From a virus: a stretch of DNA of 42,201 nt. The first letter of the stretch is position 1; every line of letters begins with the position of its first letter. Location of the stretch: IMG/VR virus record IMGVR_UViG_3300024259_000072, positions 1 to 42,201 of that record, one strand, 5' to 3'. The translations under genes were made by a program, and so were the position numbers. Below are positions 23,947 to 32,941 of this stretch, in pieces. The notes under the pieces were generated by a model, which saw only the letters and a program-made list of their open reading frames with translations, was not told where the DNA came from and ran no database searches.

Positions 23947-25036
23947 CTTTTTCTCCCTCTATTTTGACTAAAAATATATTCCAGTCTCTTTCTTCTATTG
24001 TTCTATTCATTCTTATTATTTTGACATTACTACTAATATTGTCAATATAATCTGCTACTGTGTAGAAATCCATTCTACTACTTATTGGATTTTTATCAAG
24101 TAAGTTCTCTCCTTCGTTAAAGAAGAAAAATAACTTTCCATCTTTTTTAGTCCTAGCTAACATTATTGATATATCAGTATTTATATTATTACTTTTATTC
24201 ATAGGAATTATACATATTGTTACATCAGACCAATTATTTAAAGAGTCATTTACTTTAACTTCACATCCTTTATCAATAATATCTAAATAAAGTATTTGAC
24301 TAGATTTTCCATGTATGTATACTTTATTATTTGAATTAATATACCTCATTAAGTACTCATGTAAATAATTAGGTTCTTCAAATACAGATTTACCTTTCAT
24401 TCCTTTCATTATCTTAATTGCCCATAAATTAGGTTTAAGATGTTCAAAGAATTTATTCTTTTTCAATATTACAAAAGTACTATCTTCTCCAAGTATGTCT
24501 TTGAATAGTTTGTGTATATCAATATAATTAAAGAATTGTTTGTGGTCTGCGTCATATAAATTTCTACCTATTGGAGTAGTTATAAATAATTGTCCATTTG
24601 GTTTCAATACTCTATATAATTCTTTAATAGCTTTCTCTGGTTCTTCCATATGTTCTATTACTTCTGAACAAGTTACATAATCACAACTATCATCTCTTAT
24701 ACTAACTAAATTATTTAAATCTGCCGTATGACAATATTGTAATGCTTTCTTATGGAAGTGTCTAGCTTTATCATTTCCTGTTTCTGAAAAGTTATCTACA
24801 CCTACTACATTAAACCCTGCTTCTTTTAATATATGTACAAAGAAACCTTTTCCACAACCAGCATCTAAAATATTTAATTTATCTTTAGGTCTCTGATCTT
24901 TATTAAGTTGTTCTAACATCCATTTAAACCTATAGCTTAAAGGTTGTTTAACTCGCTCCTCAAATGATGCAGCTTCGTTAATATAGTTACTGTTATATAC
25001 TGTATGTATATTATTATCTTTATTGTCAATATTCAT
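23936..25036 (-). CDS. SAM-dependent methyltransferase inside the tail module
   Basis: 366 residues. Class I motif I is LDAGCGKGFF at 57-66; acidic loop VGVDNF follows, then CSEVIEHMEEP and RVLKPNGQLFITTP at the expected distances. Residues 230-366 form a second alpha/beta domain without a motif I can name. It is coupled by ATGA to the glycosyltransferase upstream, so the two probably modify a glycan or a glycosylated surface or virion protein. Confidence 0.78.
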   Translation of the reverse strand: MNIDNKDNNIHTVYNSNYINEAASFEERVKQPLSYRFKWMLEQLNKDQRPKDKLNILDAGCGKGFFVHILKEAGFNVVGVDNFSETGNDKARHFHKKALQYCHTADLNNLVSIRDDSCDYVTCSEVIEHMEEPEKAIKELYRVLKPNGQLFITTPIGRNLYDADHKQFFNYIDIHKLFKDILGEDSTFVILKKNKFFEHLKPNLWAIKIMKGMKGKSVFEEPNYLHEYLMRYINSNNKVYIHGKSSQILYLDIIDKGCEVKVNDSLNNWSDVTICIIPMNKSNNINTDISIMLARTKKDGKLFFFFNEGENLLDKNPISSRMDFYTVADYIDNISSNVKIIRMNRTIEERDWNIFLVKIEGEKDGQ

Positions 25037-25998
25037 TCTTTATCACTCTCTTCTAATGCTTCCATATATCTCTCTTTAGAGTTAGTATAGTTAAAGAACT
25101 CTACTTTCTCTCTTGCTTCCTTTATGACACTCTCTCTAAACTTCTCATCTGTAATTAATTTTTTTATTGATGCAGTCAGACTTTTAACATCGTAAGGATT
25201 ATGTGATGTTTGTGGGAAACAATGTTTCATTGAAAATACTCTTTCACTACCTGCCGTTGGAACACCTATAGCTGCTGTATCAACACTTGTTCTACCATAT
25301 GTTTGGCACGTACTATTTTCAACAACTACTTGATTTTTAGCAAAGTCAGTTATGTAATCATAATAACCTTTACCCATATCATATTCATCAAACATAGAAT
25401 CAACAAATCTTTTATTCTCATCTACTCCTTGTCTGTAACCATATAATTTACTAGATAGTTTTCTGTCCCATTCTTTAAGTCTTTTAGCAATAGTTCCATT
25501 TGTAAAACTCTTACCTTCCCACCAATGATACATAAATCCAACTCTATGTACATTTTGATCAACACCAATCTTTGATATATATTTGATATTAGTTGGGTGT
25601 GGTATCCATTTAGTTTTATCAATCATGTGTGCTTGTTGCATAGGGTGTGTAGCAAATAACATATCTGCTTGTTTCTGTACATGTTCCCAATATCTAGGGT
25701 GTAATTGCCAACTTCCCCAAGCTTCAACAACATAATCATTATTTAATACTAATTTAGTTGAACTTGACTTACCAAGTTTATCTCTTATTTCATGTACGTA
25801 ATTCATATCTACTGGTGCAAGATTTACTTGAACTACATCATATTTCTCAAAGTCTTCTACTGTATCATAAGCTTTCATATCTCCTTTAAAAACTTGTAAC
25901 CAGTTATAAAGTCCACCTCTAGCAGGTGCTTCATTTAGTACGTTCCCCATCAAGCTACTTATCTTGGAAGGACACATTAAGTATTTTAATTTAGTCAT
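25033..25998 (-). CDS. Glycosyltransferase (GT-B, family 4/1-like)
   Basis: 321 residues from ATG after GAGTGATTAAG. The C-terminal half has the GT-B donor-site pattern: a helix with CQTYGRTSVDTAA, then GVPTAGSERVF, followed by a closing helical segment (SLTASIKKLITDEKF). The N-terminal half is a Rossmann-like acceptor domain. Acceptor and sugar are unknown. Placed in the tail operon next to a methyltransferase, it may decorate virion or host-surface protein. Confidence 0.72.
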   Translation of the reverse strand: MTKLKYLMCPSKISSLMGNVLNEAPARGGLYNWLQVFKGDMKAYDTVEDFEKYDVVQVNLAPVDMNYVHEIRDKLGKSSSTKLVLNNDYVVEAWGSWQLHPRYWEHVQKQADMLFATHPMQQAHMIDKTKWIPHPTNIKYISKIGVDQNVHRVGFMYHWWEGKSFTNGTIAKRLKEWDRKLSSKLYGYRQGVDENKRFVDSMFDEYDMGKGYYDYITDFAKNQVVVENSTCQTYGRTSVDTAAIGVPTAGSERVFSMKHCFPQTSHNPYDVKSLTASIKKLITDEKFRESVIKEAREKVEFFNYTNSKERYMEALEESDKE

Positions 25999-26003
25999 CT
26001 TAA

Positions 26004-26204
26004 TCACTCAAATGCTTTCTTAGCTTTATCTAACTTTGTAGTAACTTCTTGTAGTTTGTCTTCAAGTTTTTGGACTTTCTGTATTAACATAAGTCTTTCA
26101 TTTTGAAGTTTCGAAATTAATTCATCTCTTTCATAAACTTCTTTGTTTACTCCATCTATCATTGCTTTTAATTCCTTTGATATTTCATCTATCTTTTCTT
26201 TCAT
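26004..26204 (-). CDS. Short coiled-coil protein
   Basis: 66 residues from the ATG seven bases after GAGGT; a frame extends to ATG 26222, but that would overlap the upstream gene. Nearly the whole length is a charged leucine-heptad coiled coil. It lies between a frameshifted small tail-region gene and the glycosyltransferase. Function unknown. Confidence 0.6.
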   Translation of the reverse strand: MKEKIDEISKELKAMIDGVNKEVYERDELISKLQNERLMLIQKVQKLEDKLQEVTTKLDKAKKAFE

Positions 26205-26214
26205 TTCATTTACC

Positions 26215-26494
26215 TCAATCATCTTTTAATAATATATCAAAAGTTGTATTTAGACTTACACTATTTGCACTCCCTATTGCACTAACTCTAATATCTGTCT
26301 TTGCAGGTATCTTTCCATGTAGTGGTGCAGGAATTCTTATAAAACTTGAACCTTCATTATTAACACCGAAAAAAAGGAATACCTGCATTAACATCTAAAT
26401 GAGTTTTAGTTTCAATTTTAGACACAGTAACATTATCTAATGCTATCTGATTTGCCTTTTGGTTTGTATCATATCCTGCTAATATAAATGACAT
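26215..26494 (-). CDS. Small beta-rich structural protein with frameshift at T7
   Basis: Read from ATG 26494 after GGAG. The first frame gives MSFILAGYD and ends in stop codons soon after a run of seven T near 26362-26368. Skipping one T (a +1 shift) restores a clean frame that continues GVNNEGSSF to the TGA at 26215-26217, about 92 residues in all. The downstream half is beta-rich and clearly coding. Either the T run is a sequencing or replication indel, or it is a programmed slip. The product would be a minor tail or decoration protein. Confidence 0.55.
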
Positions 26495-26643
26495 TTTTGT
26501 TTCTCCGTATTAGGTTTTAACTAACCTGTAATTTTATCGATATTGGCTCCGTTTACCTATTAAAACTCGATTATTTTTAAGGCTTAATATAAATATTAAG
26601 GAAGGGAAAAACCCTTATTAAATCGCCCTTAATTTGTTCAGTT
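26495..26643 (-). promoter_or_regulatory. Intergenic element, copy B, with hairpins
   Basis: On the - strand: CTGAACAAAT (26641-26632), CGATTTAA (26625-26618), an AAGGG/CCCTT hairpin with TTTTT loop (near 26616-26602), then the palindromic block CCTTAATATTTATATTAAG (26601-26583) and ATCGA (26571-26567). The order and spacing match copy A at 15607-15690. The first hairpin could be a terminator for the 26644 gene, and the TATA-like block a promoter for 26494. Confidence 0.55.
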
Positions 26644-27033
26644 TTAATGTATCGGATTATAATATACTACTACTCTTAACGTATCATCAGCTGCAGCACT
26701 TGCATATGCTAATTCTAACCTTCCAGACACAATCATTTGACTAAATTGGTCTGGATCTGTAGTTGCATTAGTACTTCCGACAACATTAGCTACAACTGGA
26801 TATGATATTAATGTTGTATTAACTGTTATTTTTGTTCCTGTAACACCTAATACATTTTCATCAACTATATTCCCATCATCTACATCTGATGCATCTATAT
26901 ATATCCAAACATCTGTTGATGCTGAAGCTACTATTTCTATTTTTTGAATTATGCCTCTAATAGTCCCAATAGTTACAGTTCCTGTTGCAGCACTACAAGT
27001 TATTGATTTATCGACTCTATTCATATTTGTCAT
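26644..27033 (-). CDS. Small virion protein, beta-rich
   Basis: 129 residues after GGTGGTTTAA. Ala/Thr/Val-rich, all-beta, with an acidic loop (DASDVDDGN). The sequence style matches decoration or minor tail proteins. It follows the putative tail tube protein and is last before the intergenic element. Confidence 0.55.
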   Translation of the reverse strand: MTNMNRVDKSITCSAATGTVTIGTIRGIIQKIEIVASASTDVWIYIDASDVDDGNIVDENVLGVTGTKITVNTTLISYPVVANVVGSTNATTDPDQFSQMIVSGRLELAYASAAADDTLRVVVYYNPIH

Positions 27034-27042
27034 TTAAACCAC

Positions 27043-27681
27043 CTAAGTTCTATAACTTCCAGTCCAAGCAGGAGTTGTTGCGTTCCATGTTAATACTCCT
27101 TTATGTGCTGTAGTTGTCAATGTAGTTAATGAACTAGCTGTTGCTTTATATTGATCAAATATATTAGCGAATCCACTTGCGTCTGTTGCAGATACTTCAA
27201 AATTAATTGTTCCTTTAAATGTATCATCTACTGCGAACTCAAAGTCATTATTAACCCCTCTACAGTCAGCGAATATAATTCTATGACATTCTTGTGCCTT
27301 AGCTGGAACTCTAATTGTTTTAGTTGCATTTTCAACAATATATTCAAATGGTTGAAACCAAAGTACAATTCTCCATCTTTTAGTTTTACTACTTGATCTT
27401 ATTTCTGTTGTTCCTGCTACATTAGCGTTAGTTACTGTTCCAAAATTCATATTTGAAAAATCTGGATTAGTTGTAAAGTATTCTAACTCAACATTAAACT
27501 TTTCTCTCGGTTTTGAAAATACTATTGTTTTATTTCCAAATGCGAACTTGTCCTCATTTGAAACTGATCCACCACTTACTCTGATATTAGTTATCCTACC
27601 TTCAAAGTTAGTAACAGTATCAGCTCCTTCTTGTTCAAACGTAATGATTACGTCTTCTCCTTCCCAATGGTCTGCTGTCAT
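27043..27681 (-). CDS. Putative major tail (tube) protein
   Basis: 212 residues after GAGGTAATA. All-beta with two repeating sandwich-like halves, GTITNIR-type turns and no catalytic motif. It lies directly after the tail completion and terminator genes, the usual place for the tube protein. No strong family match by eye, so position carries the call. Confidence 0.55.
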   Translation of the reverse strand: MTADHWEGEDVIITFEQEGADTVTNFEGRITNIRVSGGSVSNEDKFAFGNKTIVFSKPREKFNVELEYFTTNPDFSNMNFGTVTNANVAGTTEIRSSSKTKRWRIVLWFQPFEYIVENATKTIRVPAKAQECHRIIFADCRGVNNDFEFAVDDTFKGTINFEVSATDASGFANIFDQYKATASSLTTLTTTAHKGVLTWNATTPAWTGSYRT

Positions 27682-27703
27682 ATTATTACCTCTATATTTT
27701 TAT

Positions 27704-28249
27704 TTACTTAATATTTCTGAAAAAGACTGAACCTTTTAGTCCTTCTCCTAATATAAAACTATTCTTCCATATATCAACTAATGCTCTTCTTATATCATTC
27801 TGGTGTGATGTTCCTATTTCTAAAGCGTGTTTCATTCTTAGTATCGCATCTGTCATAAAATTCATAGGTCTTGAACCTGGATGTTTTATAAAAGGATAAG
27901 TTGTATTACCTTTCCAACCCATTCTAAGTTTTAAAGGTATTCTCATATAATTCATATTTATTCTTGAAGGTGTACCAAATTCAACTTCAGATGAATAATG
28001 TGCCGTTGAACCAATTACTATATATGAATTATTCCTACCTCTACTTATTGTTCTTATACCTCTTTCAAGTTTACCTGTGTTAGGTTTAAATCTAACTCTA
28101 TTTCTAACGTTTTGTTTTGCATATTCAATTAATTTTTTAGATAATCTCAAATTAGTCATACCTGCTATTCTAGGAACAGTATGACTCATTTTTCTCAATC
28201 CTTTCATAGTTATATTTAATCCTTTAACTTCAATTGTAAAAGTTGGCAT
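27704..28249 (-). CDS. HK97 gp10-like tail completion protein
   Basis: 181 residues after AGGAGAGG. It has the VEFGTPS motif (about residue 90) typical of the gp10 neck family, an N-terminal helical part with many basic residues and a C-terminal helix. It joins the connector to the tail. Overlaps the upstream gene by one base. Confidence 0.65.
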   Translation of the reverse strand: MPTFTIEVKGLNITMKGLRKMSHTVPRIAGMTNLRLSKKLIEYAKQNVRNRVRFKPNTGKLERGIRTISRGRNNSYIVIGSTAHYSSEVEFGTPSRINMNYMRIPLKLRMGWKGNTTYPFIKHPGSRPMNFMTDAILRMKHALEIGTSHQNDIRRALVDIWKNSFILGEGLKGSVFFRNIK

Positions 28250-28704
28250 TAACCTCTCCTTCCTATGAATTTAAAACTAAAATTAAGAGTTGTCAAATGA
28301 ATAGTATTATGTGACATTCCATACTCTGGGTTGTAATCATCACCATCAAAATTATAATCTGTTAAACCTGCATCTCTAAATATTTGCCTAGCTGTTTTTT
28401 GTTCTACTTTATGTTGAATTTCATCAGAAGTAGTTTTAGCATCTGCAGAATTATCTTCTCTAATTTCTATAGAATATGAAACATCTGCACCAGATACTCC
28501 ACCAAATCTATTTTGAGATATATTACCTATTTTAGGTTGAATAATAACTACTTCAGGATAACCATATTGATCTATTTGATCTTCTTTATGAGTAGGAAAT
28601 ATATTATCAGAATTAGTAATGGCATAGGTGCCAGTCTTTAAATGATTGTATAATAATGTATATAGTGTACTTCTTAATGTTTCTAATGTGACTGTTGTAG
28701 TCAT
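28249..28704 (-). CDS. Putative tail terminator or neck protein
   Basis: 151 residues from ATG after GGGAGGTGAAAT; the longer frame from 28713 would start inside that site. N-terminal helix (TLRSTLYTLLYNHL), then a beta-rich middle and VVIIQPKIG strand, as in terminators of the gpU type. The call rests on fold style and its place between connector and gp10-like genes. Confidence 0.55.
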   Translation of the reverse strand: MTTTVTLETLRSTLYTLLYNHLKTGTYAITNSDNIFPTHKEDQIDQYGYPEVVIIQPKIGNISQNRFGGVSGADVSYSIEIREDNSADAKTTSDEIQHKVEQKTARQIFRDAGLTDYNFDGDDYNPEYGMSHNTIHLTTLNFSFKFIGRRG

Positions 28705-28759
28705 ATATTTCACCTCCCAAGCGGGAAAACTTTAAAGTAAGGGAAGCCCCTTATAAAGT
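28705..28759 (-). promoter_or_regulatory. Intergenic hairpin and possible TATA box
   Basis: On the - strand CTTTATAA (28758-28751) is followed by TAAGGG/CCCTTA with a GCTT loop (about 28754-28739) and the palindrome ACTTTAAAGT. It may be a promoter for the tail genes or a processing or termination site after the connector gene; the two readings overlap in the same bases. Confidence 0.4.
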
Positions 28760-29359
28760 TTAATTTGAAACGTATAATTTCGGTCTTATGTTTTTAAAGT
28801 TATATCCTTTTCTTAATAATGCTACATCTGCTAGTTCGTAAAACTTATCTCTCATTGAAATAAGCCTATCCTTACCTAAAGCCTGTGGTTGTCCACCTGC
28901 TAGTCCGTGATCAATAACGTAAGCGTCTGTCATATACCTTATTGGTCTTTTAAAACCAGCTGTAGTTCCAGTTATATCTTTGACGTCTTCTTCAGCTCTT
29001 CCTATTAATCTTGATACTATTGCTGATGTTGTACCATCAATCATATTCCAAGCTTTACCAACATCATCTCTTATATCACTATAAGTTACTGAACTCGTTG
29101 GGGTATAAGTCCCTACTGCTAAACCTATTGAAAATTCAAAAGGTGGACTCTCTAAACCTAACGAAGCTACGTTCATTAAAGCTACATAAGCATCAGTTGT
29201 TGAGGTTGTAAAATCGTAATAATACACACCTGAAGAGCTAAGCTCTGTCATAATGGCTTCATTTATAATAACTGTAGATGCGTCATTATATATACTTACC
29301 TTAACGTCAGTTAAGCCTGTTCTTCTTCTAGCTGAAAAATAAATTCTCTTTGTTGTCAT
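28760..29359 (-). CDS. Head-tail connector protein with N-terminal beta domain
   Basis: 199 residues after AGGTGGTATAA. Residues 1-85 form an Ig-like beta domain; 95-199 are helical with the pattern of gp6/gp15-type adaptors (IRDDVGKAWNM ... SRLIGRAEEDV). The extra beta domain is unusual for a connector. Position after head genes and before neck genes supports the role. Confidence 0.6.
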   Translation of the reverse strand: MTTKRIYFSARRRTGLTDVKVSIYNDASTVIINEAIMTELSSSGVYYYDFTTSTTDAYVALMNVASLGLESPPFEFSIGLAVGTYTPTSSVTYSDIRDDVGKAWNMIDGTTSAIVSRLIGRAEEDVKDITGTTAGFKRPIRYMTDAYVIDHGLAGGQPQALGKDRLISMRDKFYELADVALLRKGYNFKNIRPKLYVSN

Positions 29360-29368
29360 TTATACCAC

Positions 29369-30928
29369 CTATATTAATCCGCACTGTTGCCATACTTCCT
29401 TATCATAATAAGCCCAACTAGTTATATTACTTACATCTGACATATCATAGTTAGCTGTTGCATTTGCTATATCTGATATATCTTGTGAAGTAATTGCACC
29501 TGATGAAGTTAAAGTTCTTGTTACGTATCCCCATATATCTGCTGATGTTGTTCCACTTGTATTATATAAACCAGTTCCATGATCAACTGTTATATTTCTT
29601 GTAATATTATCTATTGAATCACTCATTAATCCTAACCATTCAGAAGATGTATCTTGTGCACTTGTATCTATTAATATCGCATTTGTTCTTGTGTCACAAG
29701 CATCTATTTGAGATTCAGTAGTTGTTGTCAAAGTTGTAATTCCTTGTGTAAGGTTTGTATCATAACATATACCTGATAATGTTGCCTCTAAAGATAATGC
29801 TGAAACATCTGATTTGAATTGATCTTCATTACTTCCTGCTATGAAATAAGTATATATTTCTGCTTCAGTTGGTGAACTTCCACCTGCTCCTGTTAAATAA
29901 TCTCCTTCTCCATGTGAAAGATTTATTCTTGTATCTATTGCTGGAACTAAAGTGTTTGAAATTTCATTAATACCATCTGTAGCTAGTTCTGATGAACCTA
30001 TTGAATTCGCTGCTAGTTCAGTTGAACCTATTGCGTTATCTGCTATTATAGATGATGTTATTGCATCGTTAGCTAAACCATATCCTGTCTTATCATTATT
30101 TGTAGTTAATGCTGAACAAGTCCCTACTGTCGCAGTCGTTAATTCAGTTCCATCTAAACATTCAGTATCTACTTGTGCTTGAGTTGCAAATCCTGTTGCT
30201 GTAGCCCATTGAGCATCTCCATATGTTCTAAGAGATTCATTTAAACTATTAAATAATGTCTTTGATGTACTTCCTGTAGCCCAATTTGAATCACCATATC
30301 CTCTTAATGATTCATTCAAATTATTTATATCTGTTTTAGTTGTGAATCCTGTAGCAGTCACCCAATTACCCTGATTAGTTTGAAGTTCTCCTGTATCTGC
30401 AAGAATTGATGCAATCTCTGTATCTAAATAATCATCTAATGTTGTTGAAGTATCAACAAGAATTGCATCTACATTCGCATCTATCGTATCAATCTTTCCA
30501 TCTAAAGTAGTTCCTGTATCAGTAAGAATAGAATCTACATTACTGTCTACTACTGCAAGTGCTGCATCTAATGTTGTACCTGTATCTGTTAAAATACTTG
30601 CAATGTCATCTTCTATCCCTTGTTGCCACACTGGGATTGAATAATCAACTGCTCCTGTTGGACAATCTATATAACAAGTATAATAATCATCTGTTTCAGA
30701 AAAAGTATATCTAAACTTTCCTGTTGCTACATTTGTCATAGCTGCACTAGCAACATCATTTGTATTTGCACTGTCATAGCAATCTATATTTGCTGCACTT
30801 CCTAATAACTCACCACTTGTTGCATTATTACAAGTAAGATGGAATATATCTCCTGTGCTTAATTGAAATGCACTTACAAATGGCAATATTAGTGCCATCA
30901 TTGTCAATAATATTATTTTTTTATTCAT
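29369..30928 (-). CDS. Exported repeat protein in the virion gene cluster
   Basis: 519 residues after GGGAGTGAAA. The N-terminus MNKKIILLTMMALILPFVSA is a clear Sec signal peptide with cleavage likely after SA. Cysteines around 33-90 may form disulfides. About residues 108-180 hold at least three repeats of ILxDTxTTLD, then a NLNESLRxYGDxxW pair, as in trimeric fibre or coiled-coil stalks. Exported proteins are not expected in a capsid built in the cytoplasm, so this is either a host-surface protein made by the virus or a fibre with unusual assembly. It is paired with the exported LamG-like protein upstream. Confidence 0.7.
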   Translation of the reverse strand: MNKKIILLTMMALILPFVSAFQLSTGDIFHLTCNNATSGELLGSAANIDCYDSANTNDVASAAMTNVATGKFRYTFSETDDYYTCYIDCPTGAVDYSIPVWQQGIEDDIASILTDTGTTLDAALAVVDSNVDSILTDTGTTLDGKIDTIDANVDAILVDTSTTLDDYLDTEIASILADTGELQTNQGNWVTATGFTTKTDINNLNESLRGYGDSNWATGSTSKTLFNSLNESLRTYGDAQWATATGFATQAQVDTECLDGTELTTATVGTCSALTTNNDKTGYGLANDAITSSIIADNAIGSTELAANSIGSSELATDGINEISNTLVPAIDTRINLSHGEGDYLTGAGGSSPTEAEIYTYFIAGSNEDQFKSDVSALSLEATLSGICYDTNLTQGITTLTTTTESQIDACDTRTNAILIDTSAQDTSSEWLGLMSDSIDNITRNITVDHGTGLYNTSGTTSADIWGYVTRTLTSSGAITSQDISDIANATANYDMSDVSNITSWAYYDKEVWQQCGLI

Positions 30929-30934
30929 TGTATT

Positions 30935-32209
30935 TCACTCCCAATAACTTTTCATATTTTGAATTATAACTTGAACTGCTGTTTTTAAAATTGTTGTTGG
31001 AGATGCAGGTGGTTCTCCTCCTCCTATCCCAAAACAATCATTATAAGCATCTTGTCTTGCACTCTCAGTTAAAGTATTTTCAACGTGAACTGTAAGACAA
31101 TCTAATGAGCCTTCATACTCCTGTGAGTTATCTTGTCCAATTCTAAAAAATGAAGCAGAACCATCCATCTGTGAACCTGCGGCAGGTTCATCTCTCATTT
31201 GATTTGTTACATTATTATATACATAACAACTTGTACCATTATATCCTGCTGTTATATAATGCCAAGTATCATCAGTTATGAAAGTACTATATTCATACCA
31301 ACCAATATTACATTCAGTAGTTCCACCTTTCATTCTTAATTCTATTCTTCCAGTTTTTAATTTTACTCTGAATTGGTCTCCATCTACAGAAACTACTACA
31401 TATTCTCCTGCTTCTGCATTATAATGTTTCATAGCGAAACTTACTTCAAATTCATCTATAGTGTCCCAGAGTCCATAATTAGCGGTATTAAAAAATGATA
31501 CAGAACTAAAATTACCTGCATATCCTTCTCCACTTGCACCTGTTACATAATTATAATCTGTACCATCAACTATTGTTCCATTGTGGTTAGATGGATTTCC
31601 AGCACTATCATATAATTGCTGAGTAATGTCATTTTCTTCAAAATCGTATTGATAATTTCTACTTCCATTATTCCAAGTACTTATCATTGGGTCGATTTTA
31701 TCTTTAGAACTGATGAATATTAATTCATTCTTTTTCATTGTGATATTATAATTAGATGCTCTACTATAATTTTCTTGAACATAATCAATACCATCTATTG
31801 TAATTGTTTCATTACTAAGAAGATTATAATCTGGTTGAAAATAGAATTGTTTATCTCCAATTAAATAATGCACTGAACTTAATTGTACTATGTCTTTTGC
31901 AGATACTTTATATTCCCAATGGTCTTTTTTCCATACACCTTTAGTGAAATCTATTGAGAATTTGATTCTATCTCCATCAAAGGAATCTATTATAATACTG
32001 TCTTTTGGAAACTTTAAATATTTAGTATTCTGATAAAAACTATCAGTTCCTTCTTTTTTATAATCAATAAATTTAGAATTAATCAACTTATTCTCTTCTG
32101 TCTTATCTATAGATTTTGCATTGATTGATATATTTTCAGTACAAGAATCTAATGCAATTACTAATAATGTAGAAAATAATAAAAAAAATAGAATAAGTTT
32201 AGATTTCAA
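30935..32209 (-). CDS. Exported protein with LamG/concanavalin-like domain
   Basis: 424 residues from TTG 32209, five bases after AAGGTGA; ATG 32236 gives nine more residues but a longer overlap. Residues 1-22 are a signal peptide or anchor. About 30-175 are beta-rich; 185-385 match the concanavalin-like jelly roll (YDFEENDITQ ..., WHYITAGYNG, FRIGQDNS). A short C-terminal helix follows. Such domains bind glycans. Together with the next gene it forms an exported pair inside the head module. Confidence 0.7.
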   Translation of the reverse strand: MKSKLILFFLLFSTLLVIALDSCTENISINAKSIDKTEENKLINSKFIDYKKEGTDSFYQNTKYLKFPKDSIIIDSFDGDRIKFSIDFTKGVWKKDHWEYKVSAKDIVQLSSVHYLIGDKQFYFQPDYNLLSNETITIDGIDYVQENYSRASNYNITMKKNELIFISSKDKIDPMISTWNNGSRNYQYDFEENDITQQLYDSAGNPSNHNGTIVDGTDYNYVTGASGEGYAGNFSSVSFFNTANYGLWDTIDEFEVSFAMKHYNAEAGEYVVVSVDGDQFRVKLKTGRIELRMKGGTTECNIGWYEYSTFITDDTWHYITAGYNGTSCYVYNNVTNQMRDEPAAGSQMDGSASFFRIGQDNSQEYEGSLDCLTVHVENTLTESARQDAYNDCFGIGGGEPPASPTTILKTAVQVIIQNMKSYWE

Positions 32210-32465
32210 TAATTTCACCTTCAGTCGTTTTTTCATCTTCTGGTTCTGGGTTTTTAATTTCTATTCCGAATAGTTCTTTTTGTGGTTTTGTTTCGTTTGT
32301 ATCTACATTTAATCCTTTAACGGAATCAAATACAGTTAAACCATTGATATGCTTTAACATATCTTTCCATTCTTCTTTTATAGGTATTGCAACACCATGT
32401 GGTAGACGACCAACAACTGGATGAGATATAGTAGTTCCTTTTTGTGTATTTAATACATAAGGCAT
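32199..32465 (-). CDS. Hypothetical protein of the head cluster
   Basis: 88 residues after AAGGTGAATTGAG. The first half is beta-rich with a glycine-proline turn; the C-terminal 30 residues are acidic. Overlaps the exported protein's start by 11 bases. Its place after the capsid genes suggests a minor head protein. Confidence 0.55.
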   Translation of the reverse strand: MPYVLNTQKGTTISHPVVGRLPHGVAIPIKEEWKDMLKHINGLTVFDSVKGLNVDTNETKPQKELFGIEIKNPEPEDEKTTEGEIIEI

Positions 32466-32476
32466 CTCAATTCACC

Positions 32477-32902
32477 TTATATTTTCTCTTCTACTGATGC
32501 TGCATCATATGATTCTTGTGATTGATAAGCTTCTAGTGTATCAAATGGTTTACTTGAATCTATCCAAGGAATTATTAGTTTGGATTTTCTAACCCATTCT
32601 GCCCACTTAGCATTTCCAAATTTGATATCATCTTCATCATCTGGATTCCTTATTACTTCTCTTGAAAGTATAGTTCTGCCATCTTTAAGCTTACCTGGTT
32701 TAGCGTAATTTTTACATCTTTTAAACATCATTACATATTTACCTTGTAATTGTTTATTATTACTCTTAGCCCATTGAGCTATTTTACGTTGTACTCCTTC
32801 TTTAGTTAATCCTGCTGAATTATACTTTATCTCGTGTAATTCCTCTGGATTAAGGAATATTGTTTTTTGTGCTTTACTTACGTCTATATATTGTTCTGCC
32901 AT
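32477..32902 (-). CDS. Hypothetical basic/helical protein of the head cluster
   Basis: 141 residues from ATG after GAGGTGTTAGAT; the longer frame from 32920 starts before that site. Lysine-rich, mixed helix and turns, with tryptophans near residues 102-115. No named family; position suggests a head or connector accessory. Confidence 0.55.
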   Translation of the reverse strand: MAEQYIDVSKAQKTIFLNPEELHEIKYNSAGLTKEGVQRKIAQWAKSNNKQLQGKYVMMFKRCKNYAKPGKLKDGRTILSREVIRNPDDEDDIKFGNAKWAEWVRKSKLIIPWIDSSKPFDTLEAYQSQESYDAASVEEKI

Positions 32903-32941
32903 ATCTAACACCTCATTCATTTATTAAAAAGAAAAAATAGT

